Below are positions 8,991 to 16,897 of a stretch of 64,000 nucleotides of DNA, one piece after another. The notes under the pieces are model-generated. The model saw only the letters and a program-made list of their open reading frames with translations. It searched no databases and was not told the DNA's origin. Numbering within the stretch: position 1 is the stretch's first letter; each line of letters opens with the position of its first letter. Location: contig DATJLS010000022.1 in assembly GCA_035509315.1 (NCBI GenBank), forward strand, positions 27,058 through 91,057. The letters are read 5' to 3'. The stretch is from JAKAWQ01 sp035509315 (GTDB lineage: Bacteria; Pseudomonadota; Alphaproteobacteria; Acetobacterales; Acetobacteraceae). Position numbers and translations under genes: made by a program.

Positions 8991-9689
8991 ATGCTTGCTA
9001 CACTCGCACCCATTGCTGCGCGGTCAAGGCCCCTTCCGCCCCAGGTTATGCCGGGCACGGCGCCGGCGAACGTGCTCGAGCCGCTGCGGGCGGTGGCGGT
9101 GACGATGCGGATGGACCGTGACGAGGAGATCGTGGCGCAAGGAGACCCGGCGGGCTATTGCCACCTGCTGGTCGGCGGCTGCGCGCGGACTGTCAAGCTG
9201 ATGGAGGATGGGCGACGCCAGGTGGGCGAGTTCCTGCTCGCTGGTGATCTTTTTGGCTGGGAGGCGCTCGAGGAGCATGATTTTGGCGTTGAAGCGGTGA
9301 CGGACGTGACCCTGCTGCGCTATCCGAGGAGCGCGATCGAGGCGCTCGCCGACCGCGAGCGGGATTTTGCCCGCAAGCTGCGGATGCTCACCGCCGGGCA
9401 GATTCGGGCGGGGCGGGAACGGGTGGTGTTGCTCGGGCGGAAAACCGCCGGAGAGCGCATCGCGAGCTTCCTTATCGAGATGGCGGGGCGGATCCGCGGC
9501 GGCGGGACAATGATCGGACTGCCGATGAGCCGGGCGGATATGGCGGATTATCTCGGCCTTACGATCGAGACGGTGTGCCGTGGCCTGACCCAACTGCGTA
9601 CCCGTGGGGTGATCGCGGTCGAGCGGTCGAAGATTGTCATCTTGGATCGGCGGGCGCTCGGCATCGCGAGCTGCGAGACCGTGCATTAA
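8991..9689 (+). CDS. Crp/Fnr-family regulator, FixK-like
   Basis: A 232-residue cyclic-nucleotide-binding-fold regulator. The N-terminal sensor beta-roll includes GDPAGYCHLLVGGCARTVK, then a long dimerisation helix, then a Crp-type winged helix whose recognition helix carries ETVCRGLTQLR. The N-terminal cysteine cluster of true FNR is not evident, so it resembles FixK more than an oxygen-sensing FNR. ATG 8991 is chosen because GGAGGACAGG lies directly upstream; an in-frame GTG at 8958 lacks a ribosome site. Its position next to fixJ suggests a FixJ-FixK cascade, possibly acting on the adjacent NDH-2 gene. Confidence 0.85.
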   Translation: MLATLAPIAARSRPLPPQVMPGTAPANVLEPLRAVAVTMRMDRDEEIVAQGDPAGYCHLLVGGCARTVKLMEDGRRQVGEFLLAGDLFGWEALEEHDFGVEAVTDVTLLRYPRSAIEALADRERDFARKLRMLTAGQIRAGRERVVLLGRKTAGERIASFLIEMAGRIRGGGTMIGLPMSRADMADYLGLTIETVCRGLTQLRTRGVIAVERSKIVILDRRALGIASCETVH

Positions 9690-9707
9690 ACGGGGTTTCC
9701 GAGCGGA

Positions 9708-10403
9708 CTACAGCCCGAGGGCTTCGGGCCACTCGATCACGCGATGAAGACGACCGACGCGCTCGGCGTCGAATGCCATGACTGCGGGCGGATTGTATTG
9801 CTCAAGCTCGACACGCGTGGCGGTGCGCCGCACCAGGCGCTTGAGGAAGGCGCGCGGCGGCTGACCGGGTTCGGGCGACCAGATCTCGGCAATGACATGA
9901 CAGCCAGGGACGGCGGGGCGGTTGTGGTGAATGAAGACGAGCTCGCCCGGCTGCCGCCATGGCGCCATCGAATCCCCCTCAACCCGGATCGCGAAGACGC
10001 CCTCCACACCAACAAGGCCGGGTGGGCGGCGTGCCCAGTCTATCGGACCGCCGAGCATATTGAGATGAAACGAGCCTTCCGAGCCGGCCTGGGCCGAGCC
10101 GAAAACCGGCACATCCGGCGAGGATGAGGCCATGTCCGGATGGGCATTGGAGCGGTCGACCGCAGCCAGGGTGGCAGGGGAAGGAATAGGATCCCCGATC
10201 CTAGCGTAGAGCTCCTTGACGGGGACTTCGAGCAGCGGGGCCAGACGTTCCGCAACGCGGCGGCTTGGCTTGCGCTTGTCACTGATAACCTTATGAAGTG
10301 TCGAGCTTTCCATGCCGGCGAGACGCGCCAGCGCGGCGTTCGTGAAGCCACGCGCGAGGCGGATCTCGTCAACGCGGGAGCGGGGCGAATCGGAGCCAAA
10401 CAT
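9708..10403 (-). CDS. Phage repressor, HTH plus S24 (LexA/CI-like) peptidase
   Basis: A 231-residue repressor. Residues about 10-60 form a helix-turn-helix (AALARLAGMESSTLHKVI). The C-terminal half is an S24 autoprotease with catalytic Ser145 in EGDSMAPW, Lys188 in AFLKRL and a candidate Ala-Gly cleavage bond at 106-107 (SAQAGSEG). Family knowledge says RecA-stimulated self-cleavage relieves repression after DNA damage. It is divergent from the small regulator at 10542 and is the element's likely lysogeny switch. Confidence 0.88.
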   Translation of the reverse strand: MFGSDSPRSRVDEIRLARGFTNAALARLAGMESSTLHKVISDKRKPSRRVAERLAPLLEVPVKELYARIGDPIPSPATLAAVDRSNAHPDMASSSPDVPVFGSAQAGSEGSFHLNMLGGPIDWARRPPGLVGVEGVFAIRVEGDSMAPWRQPGELVFIHHNRPAVPGCHVIAEIWSPEPGQPPRAFLKRLVRRTATRVELEQYNPPAVMAFDAERVGRLHRVIEWPEALGL

Positions 10404-10541
10404 ATGGCCACATTGGCCAAAATCTTAGAGAAACGCCAGCGAAGATTTGTCAATCTAAAGTTGACATAATGTCCAAAACGGCCATAACGATGCGGGCATT
10501 CCCACATTGCCCGCCCTCTTCCCAGGGGCATCGGAGGCCCG
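10404..10541. promoter_or_regulatory. Divergent promoter/operator region of the phage switch
   Basis: A rightward -35 TTGACA (10461-10466) is followed 18 bp later by TAACGA. A leftward TTGACA (complement of 10448-10453) is followed 18 bp on by TCTAAG. The region is AT-rich against its surroundings and contains related words such as GGCCACATTGGCCAAAAT and GTCCAAAACGGCCA, which overlap both promoters and may be repressor operators. Confidence 0.5.
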
Positions 10542-10847
10542 ATGGACATCCAACGCTTTCCTCTCTGGAGCAGCGAGGAGGATGCGCGCTTGCGCCAGAT
10601 GGCCGCGAGCGGCTCTACCAAGCATGAGGTTGCAAGCGCCCTTGGGCGTACGGTCAATGCCGTGGCGGCACGGGCGATGGCCACGCGGGTGCGTTTCCGC
10701 AGCCGGCGAGAAGGCGGGGGCGAGGCGGCAACGCCGCGCAGACGGTGCTTGCGATGCCGGAATATGTTCGACGCTGCGTCCCGATACCGTTTCGTTTGCG
10801 ATCTTTGTCATGCGATCGAGGAATCGCTTGGCCCGGATCTCGGCTGA
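10542..10847 (+). CDS. Small regulator with Myb/GcrA-like HTH and zinc ribbon
   Basis: A 101-residue protein preceded by a good GGAGG site. The N-terminal 45 residues (LWSSEEDARLRQMAASGS, then ALGRTVNAVAARA) look like a GcrA or SANT/Myb-type DNA-binding helix bundle. The C-terminus has two CxxC pairs (CLRC and CDLC) forming a probable zinc ribbon. It is the first gene rightward from the repressor, so an early activator role is plausible. Function is inferred from architecture only. Confidence 0.65.
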   Translation: MDIQRFPLWSSEEDARLRQMAASGSTKHEVASALGRTVNAVAARAMATRVRFRSRREGGGEAATPRRRCLRCRNMFDAASRYRFVCDLCHAIEESLGPDLG

Positions 10848-10860
10848 GGCGGAGGTGGAA

Positions 10861-11286
10861 ATGAGCGGAACGTTCGACGCAACGCTGGTTGCATCGCGGC
10901 TCGAAGAAGCGGGAGCGACGCTGCTTGCGCTTCCCGCGCGCGGGGCACGCACGGGTTTCAGCGCCAGCGCCTGGCCGGCGGTGCATGAGACGATCGACGC
11001 TTATGGATGGTCCGGGACGAGGCTCCGGCCGGCTCTGCCGAGCGCGCAGGCGATCAGCCGCATGGACGAGGCGCTTGGCTGGATCCGGCTTATTCCGAAG
11101 GAGAATTATGTGCTTCGGCGCATCGTCGGCGCACGTGCGTTGGTGAGCCCGCTCAATGGAAGGCATCTTTTCTCCTGGCGGAGGCTTGGCGGGCTGCTCG
11201 GCGCGGATGGGCGAGCGATTCAGCGTTGGCATGGCAAAGGGATCGCGACGATCGTTACGGCATTGAATGGGGTTGCCTCCGTCTAG
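10861..11286 (+). CDS. DUF6362-like phage protein
   Basis: A 141-residue protein starting at an ATG with a strong GGAGGTGGAA site, 13 bp after the preceding gene. It carries MDEALGWIRLIP in the middle and ends in WRRLGGLLGADGRAIQRWH, which I associate with DUF6362-type proteins found near phage terminases. The C-terminal segment looks like a helix-turn-helix, so DNA binding is plausible. No enzymatic motif is seen. Confidence 0.6.
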   Translation: MSGTFDATLVASRLEEAGATLLALPARGARTGFSASAWPAVHETIDAYGWSGTRLRPALPSAQAISRMDEALGWIRLIPKENYVLRRIVGARALVSPLNGRHLFSWRRLGGLLGADGRAIQRWHGKGIATIVTALNGVASV

Positions 11287-11317
11287 CTGCCACCGCCGTT
11301 TCTTGCCTGGGCATCCC

Positions 11318-11344
11318 TGTGCCCGCGCTTCGTGCGCGGGCACA
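11318..11344. terminator. Strong GC hairpin between early and packaging genes
   Basis: An 11-bp perfect stem (TGTGCCCGCGC and its complement) with loop TTCGT lies 31 bp after the DUF6362-like gene. No T-run follows. It may end the early transcript, or be a structured element near the packaging start. The remainder of the gap to 11541 holds a TATGAT hexamer at 11426-11431 but no convincing -35. Confidence 0.4.
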
Positions 11345-11541
11345 TGCGCGTACGGCCGGAAAAGTCCAAGAAGAAAAATGAAAAAACGATTGCTTCAATG
11401 GAGCATTTTCCGGCATGGTTTGGAGTATGATGGTTGAGGAGAGCGCGCAGGCACGGCGTTTGCGTGCAGCGCCTTCCGAGCCGGAATCCAATACAAATTT
11501 TCCCGATTGATCCTCCGTGTGAAAATGAGGTGCTTGGCCGC

Positions 11542-12042
11542 ATGCGTGTTCGCAAAGAGGCGCGTGCGCGCTTTCTGAAGGTGCTTGCTGCCACCGGCAA
11601 TGTCACGCTTGCCGCAGTTGCTTCAGAGTTGCCGCGCGGCAGCCTTTATCACTGGCGCGAGCGTGACAGGAACTTCGCTGCGGCATGGGCCGAGGCGATC
11701 GAGGCGGCGACCGATGCCCTCGAGGCGGAGGCGCGGCGGCGGGCGATTGAAGGGGTTGAGACGACGATCGTGCAGGGCGGACGGCTGGTGCGGGATGACG
11801 AGGGAAATCCGTTGACGATCCGGCGCTATTCCGACAGCCTTCTGGCGCTCCTTCTGCGCGCGCATCGGCCGGAGAAGTATCAGGCTGAGAAATATCAGGC
11901 CGAGAAGTATCGCCAGAGATCGGCACCCGGATCAGCCGAGCCCGAGCCGCGGAAAGTTTCGTTCACGATGAGGATCGGCGATCCGCCGCAGGATGACGAA
12001 GACAAGCCCGTTCGGCCCGGCGATGAAGGAACCGGAGGCTGA
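11542..12042 (+). CDS. Phage terminase small subunit
   Basis: About 166 residues. The N-terminal part reads as a helix-turn-helix (VTLAAVASELPRGSLYHWRE), followed by a helical oligomerisation region and an acidic tail, as in small terminase subunits that recognise packaging sites. It directly precedes and overlaps the large subunit. ATG 11542 is used with GAGGTG nine bases upstream; the frame stays open to 11434. A short in-frame repeat, three near-copies of AEKYQ, lies near residue 115. Confidence 0.72.
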   Translation: MRVRKEARARFLKVLAATGNVTLAAVASELPRGSLYHWRERDRNFAAAWAEAIEAATDALEAEARRRAIEGVETTIVQGGRLVRDDEGNPLTIRRYSDSLLALLLRAHRPEKYQAEKYQAEKYRQRSAPGSAEPEPRKVSFTMRIGDPPQDDEDKPVRPGDEGTGG

Positions 12043-13447
12043 CTATGTCCGGCCATGGCTTTACCCAAGGCAGCTTGCGGCGATTTTCCATGGCGAACGC
12101 TATGGGATCGTCGAGGCGAGCACCAAGGCGGGCAAGACTGTCGCCTGTCTGGTGTGGCTCGTCGAGCAGGCGATGCACGGCGGCGAGGGGCAGGCCTTCT
12201 GGTGGGTGGCGCCGGTCTATGCGCAGGCGGAGATCGCGTTCCGGCGTATGAAGATCGGGCTGCCGAAGGAATATCGTGTTGTGAATGAAACGAAGCTCAC
12301 CGTGACGCTCGCGAACGGAGCGGTGATCTGGTTCAAGTCCGGCGAGAAGCCTGACACTCTCTATGGCGAGGATGTGGGTGCCGCGGTGATCGATGAGGCA
12401 TCGCGCGTGCGGGAAGAGGCATGGCACGCGATACGCTCGACGTTGACGGCAACGCAGGGACCGGTTCGGATCATCGGCAATGTCAAGGGGCGACGGAACT
12501 GGTTTTACCACCTTGCCAGGCGTGCCGAGGGGGGCGAGCCCGGCATGCGATATGCGCGGCTGACGGCGATGGATGCGGTGGAGGCGGGCGTGCTGAACGC
12601 GGCGGAAGTGCAGGATGCCGAGAGAGCATTGCCCGCCGCGGTGTTTCGCGAGCTTTATCTTGCCGAGGCCAGCGATGACGGAGCCAACCCGTTCGGGCTC
12701 GATGCGATCGCGGCGTGCGTGACGGACATGAGCGCTGCTGCCCCGATATGCTGGGGCTGGGATCTTGCCAAGAGCCGCGATTGGACCGTGGGCATCGCGC
12801 TCGACGCGGAGGGAGGTGTGTGCCGGCTCGAACGCTGGCAGGCACCATGGCAGGAGACGATTGCGCGCGTGCGCGAGGCGGCGGGCGAATTGCCGGCACT
12901 GGTGGACGCGACGGGCGCGGGTGACCCCGTGCTCGAGGCGCTGCAGCGGGGAGGCGCCGGCAATTTCGCGGGGTTCAAGTTTTCGGCGACGAGCAAGCAG
13001 CAGCTCATGGAAGGTCTGGCGGTGGCGATTCAGCGCCGGGAGCTCAGGTTTCCCGATGGGGTGCTTCGCGCCGAACTCGACAGCTTCGCGTTCGAGTACA
13101 CCCGGACGGGCGTGCGCTATGCGGCGCCTGAGGGAGTGCATGACGATTGCGTGTGCGCGCTGGCGCTGGCCTGGCGCAAGGCGCGTGAAGCCGAACCGGC
13201 TTCCGGCGTACTGGGCTGGATGATGCGGGTTCTAGCAGAGCAGCGGGAAACTTCGAATCCCAAGGCGCCGGAACCGCGCGGAAACGAAGGGACGCTGGCG
13301 ATGAACGATACGGGAGCGGATCTCTATGCGGCCGCGCGGCAGAGGCTCGGGCTCGATGCGCGATGGCTATGCGCGCGCTGCGGTGGCGTGATCGGCGGGA
13401 GCCGCGTGACGGATGGCGTGCAGAGCTGGCATCCGGAATGCCGATGA
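11993..13447 (+). CDS. Phage terminase large subunit
   Basis: A 484-residue packaging motor. The ATPase has Walker A ASTKAGKT (42-49) and Walker B AAVIDEAS (about 130-137). The RNaseH-like nuclease has acidic residues in WGWDLAKSRDW, VDATGAGDP and HDDCVCALALA. The C-terminus adds a small cysteine motif (CARCGG) uncommon in large terminases. The start overlaps the small-subunit gene by about 50 bp; ATG 12023 is an alternative. Its stop overlaps the portal start as ATGA. Confidence 0.9.
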   Translation: MTKTSPFGPAMKEPEADYVRPWLYPRQLAAIFHGERYGIVEASTKAGKTVACLVWLVEQAMHGGEGQAFWWVAPVYAQAEIAFRRMKIGLPKEYRVVNETKLTVTLANGAVIWFKSGEKPDTLYGEDVGAAVIDEASRVREEAWHAIRSTLTATQGPVRIIGNVKGRRNWFYHLARRAEGGEPGMRYARLTAMDAVEAGVLNAAEVQDAERALPAAVFRELYLAEASDDGANPFGLDAIAACVTDMSAAAPICWGWDLAKSRDWTVGIALDAEGGVCRLERWQAPWQETIARVREAAGELPALVDATGAGDPVLEALQRGGAGNFAGFKFSATSKQQLMEGLAVAIQRRELRFPDGVLRAELDSFAFEYTRTGVRYAAPEGVHDDCVCALALAWRKAREAEPASGVLGWMMRVLAEQRETSNPKAPEPRGNEGTLAMNDTGADLYAAARQRLGLDARWLCARCGGVIGGSRVTDGVQSWHPECR

Positions 13448-14985
13448 ACGACAGGGGCCCTGGCGCACCCGGAAGCTGGTGGACGGGAAAAGCACGGGGG
13501 TTCCTCGCGAACACGTTCGGGGCACCCCGCCGACAAGTCGGCGGGGACCCCGTCGCGGGGGCCTCGCCGCGCCTGAAACCGGGAGCGGTGCAGAGTGCTG
13601 TCGTCCCCGCAGGGAGGCCGTTGTCGGGAGGTGCGCGCGCACCGATCGATCCTTACGGATGGAGCGGCGGACAGGACTCGCAATACCGGACGGGGCGGGC
13701 CGAGACGCCGCCTTCGGTGCTGAGGGATGTCGATATCGGAACGAACTTCTTCTCGCCGTTCCAGCCGGTCCGTCCCTTCGCCCCGCCTGCGGGGAATTAT
13801 GCGAGGGAGTGGGATTACCCAGTTGGCGTCAATCTCGACTATCAGCCGAGGCGGCTTGCGCTGATGCCGCAGCTTCGGCTGATGAGCCAGAGCTGGGGAT
13901 TGCTGCGCGCGGTGATCGAGACGCGCAAGGACCAGATTCTTTCCGTGCCCTGGGACATCACGGGGCGTGGAGGCAAGGATGGCGGAAAGCGTGCTGCGGA
14001 GATCCGCGAATTCTTCCGCAGGCCCGACCGCAAGAACCGTTTCCCGCGCTGGGCGCGGCTGCTGCTCGAGGATTTGTTCGTGATCGATGCGCCGGCACTT
14101 TATGTGTGGCGGACCGCGGGCAGCCACCCCTATGCGCTGGAAGTGATCGACGGGGCGACCATTTTGCCCCTTGTCGACGATGCAGGACGGCGGCCGGATT
14201 ATCCGAGCGCCGCCTTTCAGCAGATCATCAAGGGGCTGCCGGCGATCGACCTGACCGAGCGTGAGCTGATCTACGCGCCGATGCGACCGCGGCCAGAACT
14301 GCCGGTCTATGGCTATTCGCCGGTCGAGCAGATTTATCTGGAAGCGACGGAAGGCATAAGACGCACGCTCTATCAGCTCGATTTCTGGACCGAGGGCACG
14401 CTGCCCGAGCTGATGATCACCGTGCCGGATGGCTGGACGCCGCAGCAGATTGCGATGTTCCAGGCGAGTTTCGATGCGTTGATGAACGGCAATGCGGCGC
14501 TCAAGAGCCGGGTGCGCTTCGTGCCGGGCGGGATGAAGCCGTTCGACATCAAGAATGCGAATGGTGAAGCGTTGAAGAGCGACTACGACGAATGGTTGGC
14601 GCGGCTTGTCTGCTACGCCTTCAGTGTGAACCCGCAGCCCTTTGTGAAGGAGATGAATCGTGCCACCGCGCAGGTGGCTGACGATACGGCCAAGGAAGAG
14701 GGGACGCAGGCGCTGCAAGCCTGGTTCAAGGGCGAAATCATGGACCCTTTGATCCAGGACGTGTTCGGCGCCGAGGAGCTGGAGTTCGTCTGGCAGAGCA
14801 AGCCGGAGGCGGATCCGATGGCGCAGGCGGAGCTTGCGCAGATTCACGTCCGCAACGGGATTCGCAGCATCAATGAGGTGCGCGCGGAGATGGGGCTTGC
14901 CCCGGTACCGGAGGGCGAGGCGCTGCGTGTCTATACGGCGGCGGGGGCAGCACCACTCGCGGTGGTGGCGAAGGAGGGAGCGTGA
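13444..14985 (+). CDS. Phage portal protein
   Basis: A 513-residue portal. The region after residue 100 matches large portal families: LMSQSWGLLRAVIETRKDQI, GYSPVEQIYLEA, then KSDYDEWLARLVCYAFSVNP and a C-terminal AELAQIHVRNGIRSINEVRAEMGL. It forms the ring through which DNA enters the head. The ATG overlaps the terminase stop (ATGA). Residues about 20-60 are low-complexity and contain a perfect DNA palindrome, so that segment looks like an insertion. Confidence 0.85.
   Translation: MNDRGPGAPGSWWTGKARGFLANTFGAPRRQVGGDPVAGASPRLKPGAVQSAVVPAGRPLSGGARAPIDPYGWSGGQDSQYRTGRAETPPSVLRDVDIGTNFFSPFQPVRPFAPPAGNYAREWDYPVGVNLDYQPRRLALMPQLRLMSQSWGLLRAVIETRKDQILSVPWDITGRGGKDGGKRAAEIREFFRRPDRKNRFPRWARLLLEDLFVIDAPALYVWRTAGSHPYALEVIDGATILPLVDDAGRRPDYPSAAFQQIIKGLPAIDLTERELIYAPMRPRPELPVYGYSPVEQIYLEATEGIRRTLYQLDFWTEGTLPELMITVPDGWTPQQIAMFQASFDALMNGNAALKSRVRFVPGGMKPFDIKNANGEALKSDYDEWLARLVCYAFSVNPQPFVKEMNRATAQVADDTAKEEGTQALQAWFKGEIMDPLIQDVFGAEELEFVWQSKPEADPMAQAELAQIHVRNGIRSINEVRAEMGLAPVPEGEALRVYTAAGAAPLAVVAKEGA
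13525..13546. repeat. Perfect 10-bp-arm palindrome inside the portal gene
   Basis: CCCCGCCGAC, an AA spacer, then its exact complement. It resembles a REP-type palindrome and lies inside the weakly conserved N-terminal coding region of the portal gene, keeping the frame open. Confidence 0.6.
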
Positions 14986-15224
14986 GCGAGCGAGCGGAGG
15001 AGATGCGGCTTTGCCGGCACATGCATGTGGATGGGGCAAAGCTTTCATTCCGCTATACGCTGAGCGACGGTAGCTTCGTCGGCGAGATCGACATCGCGGC
15101 GCGCGGCGGGATGACGATGATGCAGATGCTCGCCTACGACCTCCTGCAGGTGACGAGCGCCTGGGTGGAAAGCGATGAGACGCCGGAGACGAATGCCGTG
15201 CCCTTGATGAAGGGATTGGCGTGA
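14982..15224 (+). CDS. Small hypothetical phage protein
   Basis: An 80-residue protein beginning at GTG that overlaps the portal stop, with GGAGGGAGC just upstream. It reads as a compact beta-rich protein (AKLSFRYTLSDGSFVGEIDI) followed by a helix. I do not recognise the family. Its coupling to the portal suggests a head-assembly accessory. Confidence 0.55.
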   Translation: MSERAEEMRLCRHMHVDGAKLSFRYTLSDGSFVGEIDIAARGGMTMMQMLAYDLLQVTSAWVESDETPETNAVPLMKGLA

Positions 15225-15320
15225 GGATCTGAAAACCTCTGAAGTCGGTTTCGAAATAGTAATCATGGCGCTGCCGGGTCGTGCAAAGTGACATCGCGCA
15301 CGACGGAAGCGGAGTGAGAG

Positions 15321-15400
15321 CGTGATGACCGGAGGTCTGAATCACGCGGGAAAACAGATGGCGAGAGCGGGATGGGTGAGCGTGAGCGAACGCAACCCGC
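15321..15400 (+). repeat. Dispersed repeat, copy A
   Basis: This is one of three related segments (others at 47471-47560 and 58490-58590) beginning CGTGATGACCGGAGGT and containing CTGAATCACGCG, then a purine-rich stretch and AGCGAACGCA. This copy lacks about 15 bp present in the other two. It fills most of the 209-bp gap before the protease gene, inside the prophage. Confidence 0.7.
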
Positions 15401-15433
15401 GCGAGTGAAACAGCAATTTTCTGGAGTGGCGTG

Positions 15434-16885
15434 ATGGTTGGGTTTTACCTGCCGATCGCGAAGATCGATCGTGAGCAGAGGATGGTGTGGGGATATGCCT
15501 CCACGCCGACACGCGATCTGGATGGAGAGGTGATCGCGCTCGAGGCGATCCGCGGGGCGTTGCCGGATTACATGCAATGGCGAAATGTTCGCGAGATGCA
15601 TCAGCCGAGCGCAGTGGGCGTGGCCGAGGAGGCGAATATCGACGGCAAGGGTCTCTATCTCGGGGCCAGGATCGTCGATGACGAAGCGTGGAAGAAGGTT
15701 CTCGCGGAGGTCTATAAAGGTTTTTCAATCGGCGGCAACGTGACCGAGCGCGACGGAAGCACGGTAACCGGCCTTGAGCTGATCGAGATTTCCCTTGTCG
15801 ATCGGCCGGCAAATCCGGATTGCCGGATCGAGGTGATCAAGGCCGCGCATGCGGACGGGACCGCCGAGGCGGAGGCGCCGGCCGAGGAGGCGGACTTTGC
15901 CGATCCGGGGTACCTTCCGGATGGGCGCAAGCGCTATCCGATCGATACGGAAGACCATATCCGCGCGGCCTGGAGCTATATCCATCGGCAGCGGGATGCG
16001 GCCGAATATACGGCCGAAGAGCTCGCTGCAATCGAGCAGCGGATCATTGCGGCATGGCGGCTTGTGATCGACCCGGCGGGGCCGAGGGCGGCCGGCACGA
16101 TTTCACCAGGAGTGACGAGGATGGCGGAAGGCGATGTGGGCAAGCGCGCGCCGGCTGGCGCGCATGCGGGACATCTGAAGAAGGCGGTGCGGCATCTCGG
16201 CGAGGCGCACAAAAGCCTGAGCGCCGGCTTGACGTGCATGGCGAGCGCGGAACGTGCGCTCGGCCAGGATGAGGCAGAGGACGGAATGAATGCGTCGGCG
16301 CAGCTGGCGCGCGCGAGGCAGCTTTTGGAGCGGGCGCAGGAGCAGCATGTGCTTGCGCACCATCACATGGCTGCGGCGCTTGGGGCGGCCTCGGCCGGGC
16401 ATGTGGGCGAGCGCGGAGAGGAACCGGGCGATGAGGAAACCGGGATCTATGAACCTGGAGGCGGGCTAATGCCGTTCGGGCTCGACCACATGACCGGGGG
16501 GAACGTGCCGGACTATGAAGCGGACAGGCCCTATCCGGGGAAGGCCGCGCGAGGCGTGCTGACGAAGCGTGAGGCGGAAGCGCTGGCCGAGGCTGCTTAT
16601 CTGCGCGGAAAGGTCGAGGCGCTCGAGAAAATGCCGGCTTCTCCGCGCGCGAAACTCTTCGCCGTGCCGCGCGGCGCGTTCGGGGTCAGCGAGGCCGACG
16701 AGACGAGCACCATGGAGAAGCTGCTCAAGGGCGTCAATCTCGATGCGGTGGAGCCGGCGCAACGTCAGGCCGCCGGTGCCCGGCTGATCGGCAACATGAT
16801 CGCCAATGCGGGGATTTTTGCGCGGCCGGTGATTGGCGATCCAAGCTTTCGTGGCGGCGCGGGTGCCGGACGTTCGGGCCGATAA
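15434..16885 (+). CDS. XkdF/HK97-type prohead protease with scaffold-like extension
   Basis: A 483-residue protein. Residues 1-135 are a prohead serine protease: a REMHQPSA histidine region, GFSIGGNV with the nucleophile serine and LIEISLVDRPANPD. Next is an LPDGRKRYPIDTEDHIRAAW domain often attached to such proteases. The rest is Ala-rich, helical and charged, consistent with a fused scaffold cleaved during maturation. It is the usual step before the capsid gene. ATG 15434 is preferred over the adjacent GTG at 15431. Confidence 0.78.
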   Translation: MVGFYLPIAKIDREQRMVWGYASTPTRDLDGEVIALEAIRGALPDYMQWRNVREMHQPSAVGVAEEANIDGKGLYLGARIVDDEAWKKVLAEVYKGFSIGGNVTERDGSTVTGLELIEISLVDRPANPDCRIEVIKAAHADGTAEAEAPAEEADFADPGYLPDGRKRYPIDTEDHIRAAWSYIHRQRDAAEYTAEELAAIEQRIIAAWRLVIDPAGPRAAGTISPGVTRMAEGDVGKRAPAGAHAGHLKKAVRHLGEAHKSLSAGLTCMASAERALGQDEAEDGMNASAQLARARQLLERAQEQHVLAHHHMAAALGAASAGHVGERGEEPGDEETGIYEPGGGLMPFGLDHMTGGNVPDYEADRPYPGKAARGVLTKREAEALAEAAYLRGKVEALEKMPASPRAKLFAVPRGAFGVSEADETSTMEKLLKGVNLDAVEPAQRQAAGARLIGNMIANAGIFARPVIGDPSFRGGAGAGRSGR

Positions 16886-16897
16886 GGAGACATGAGA

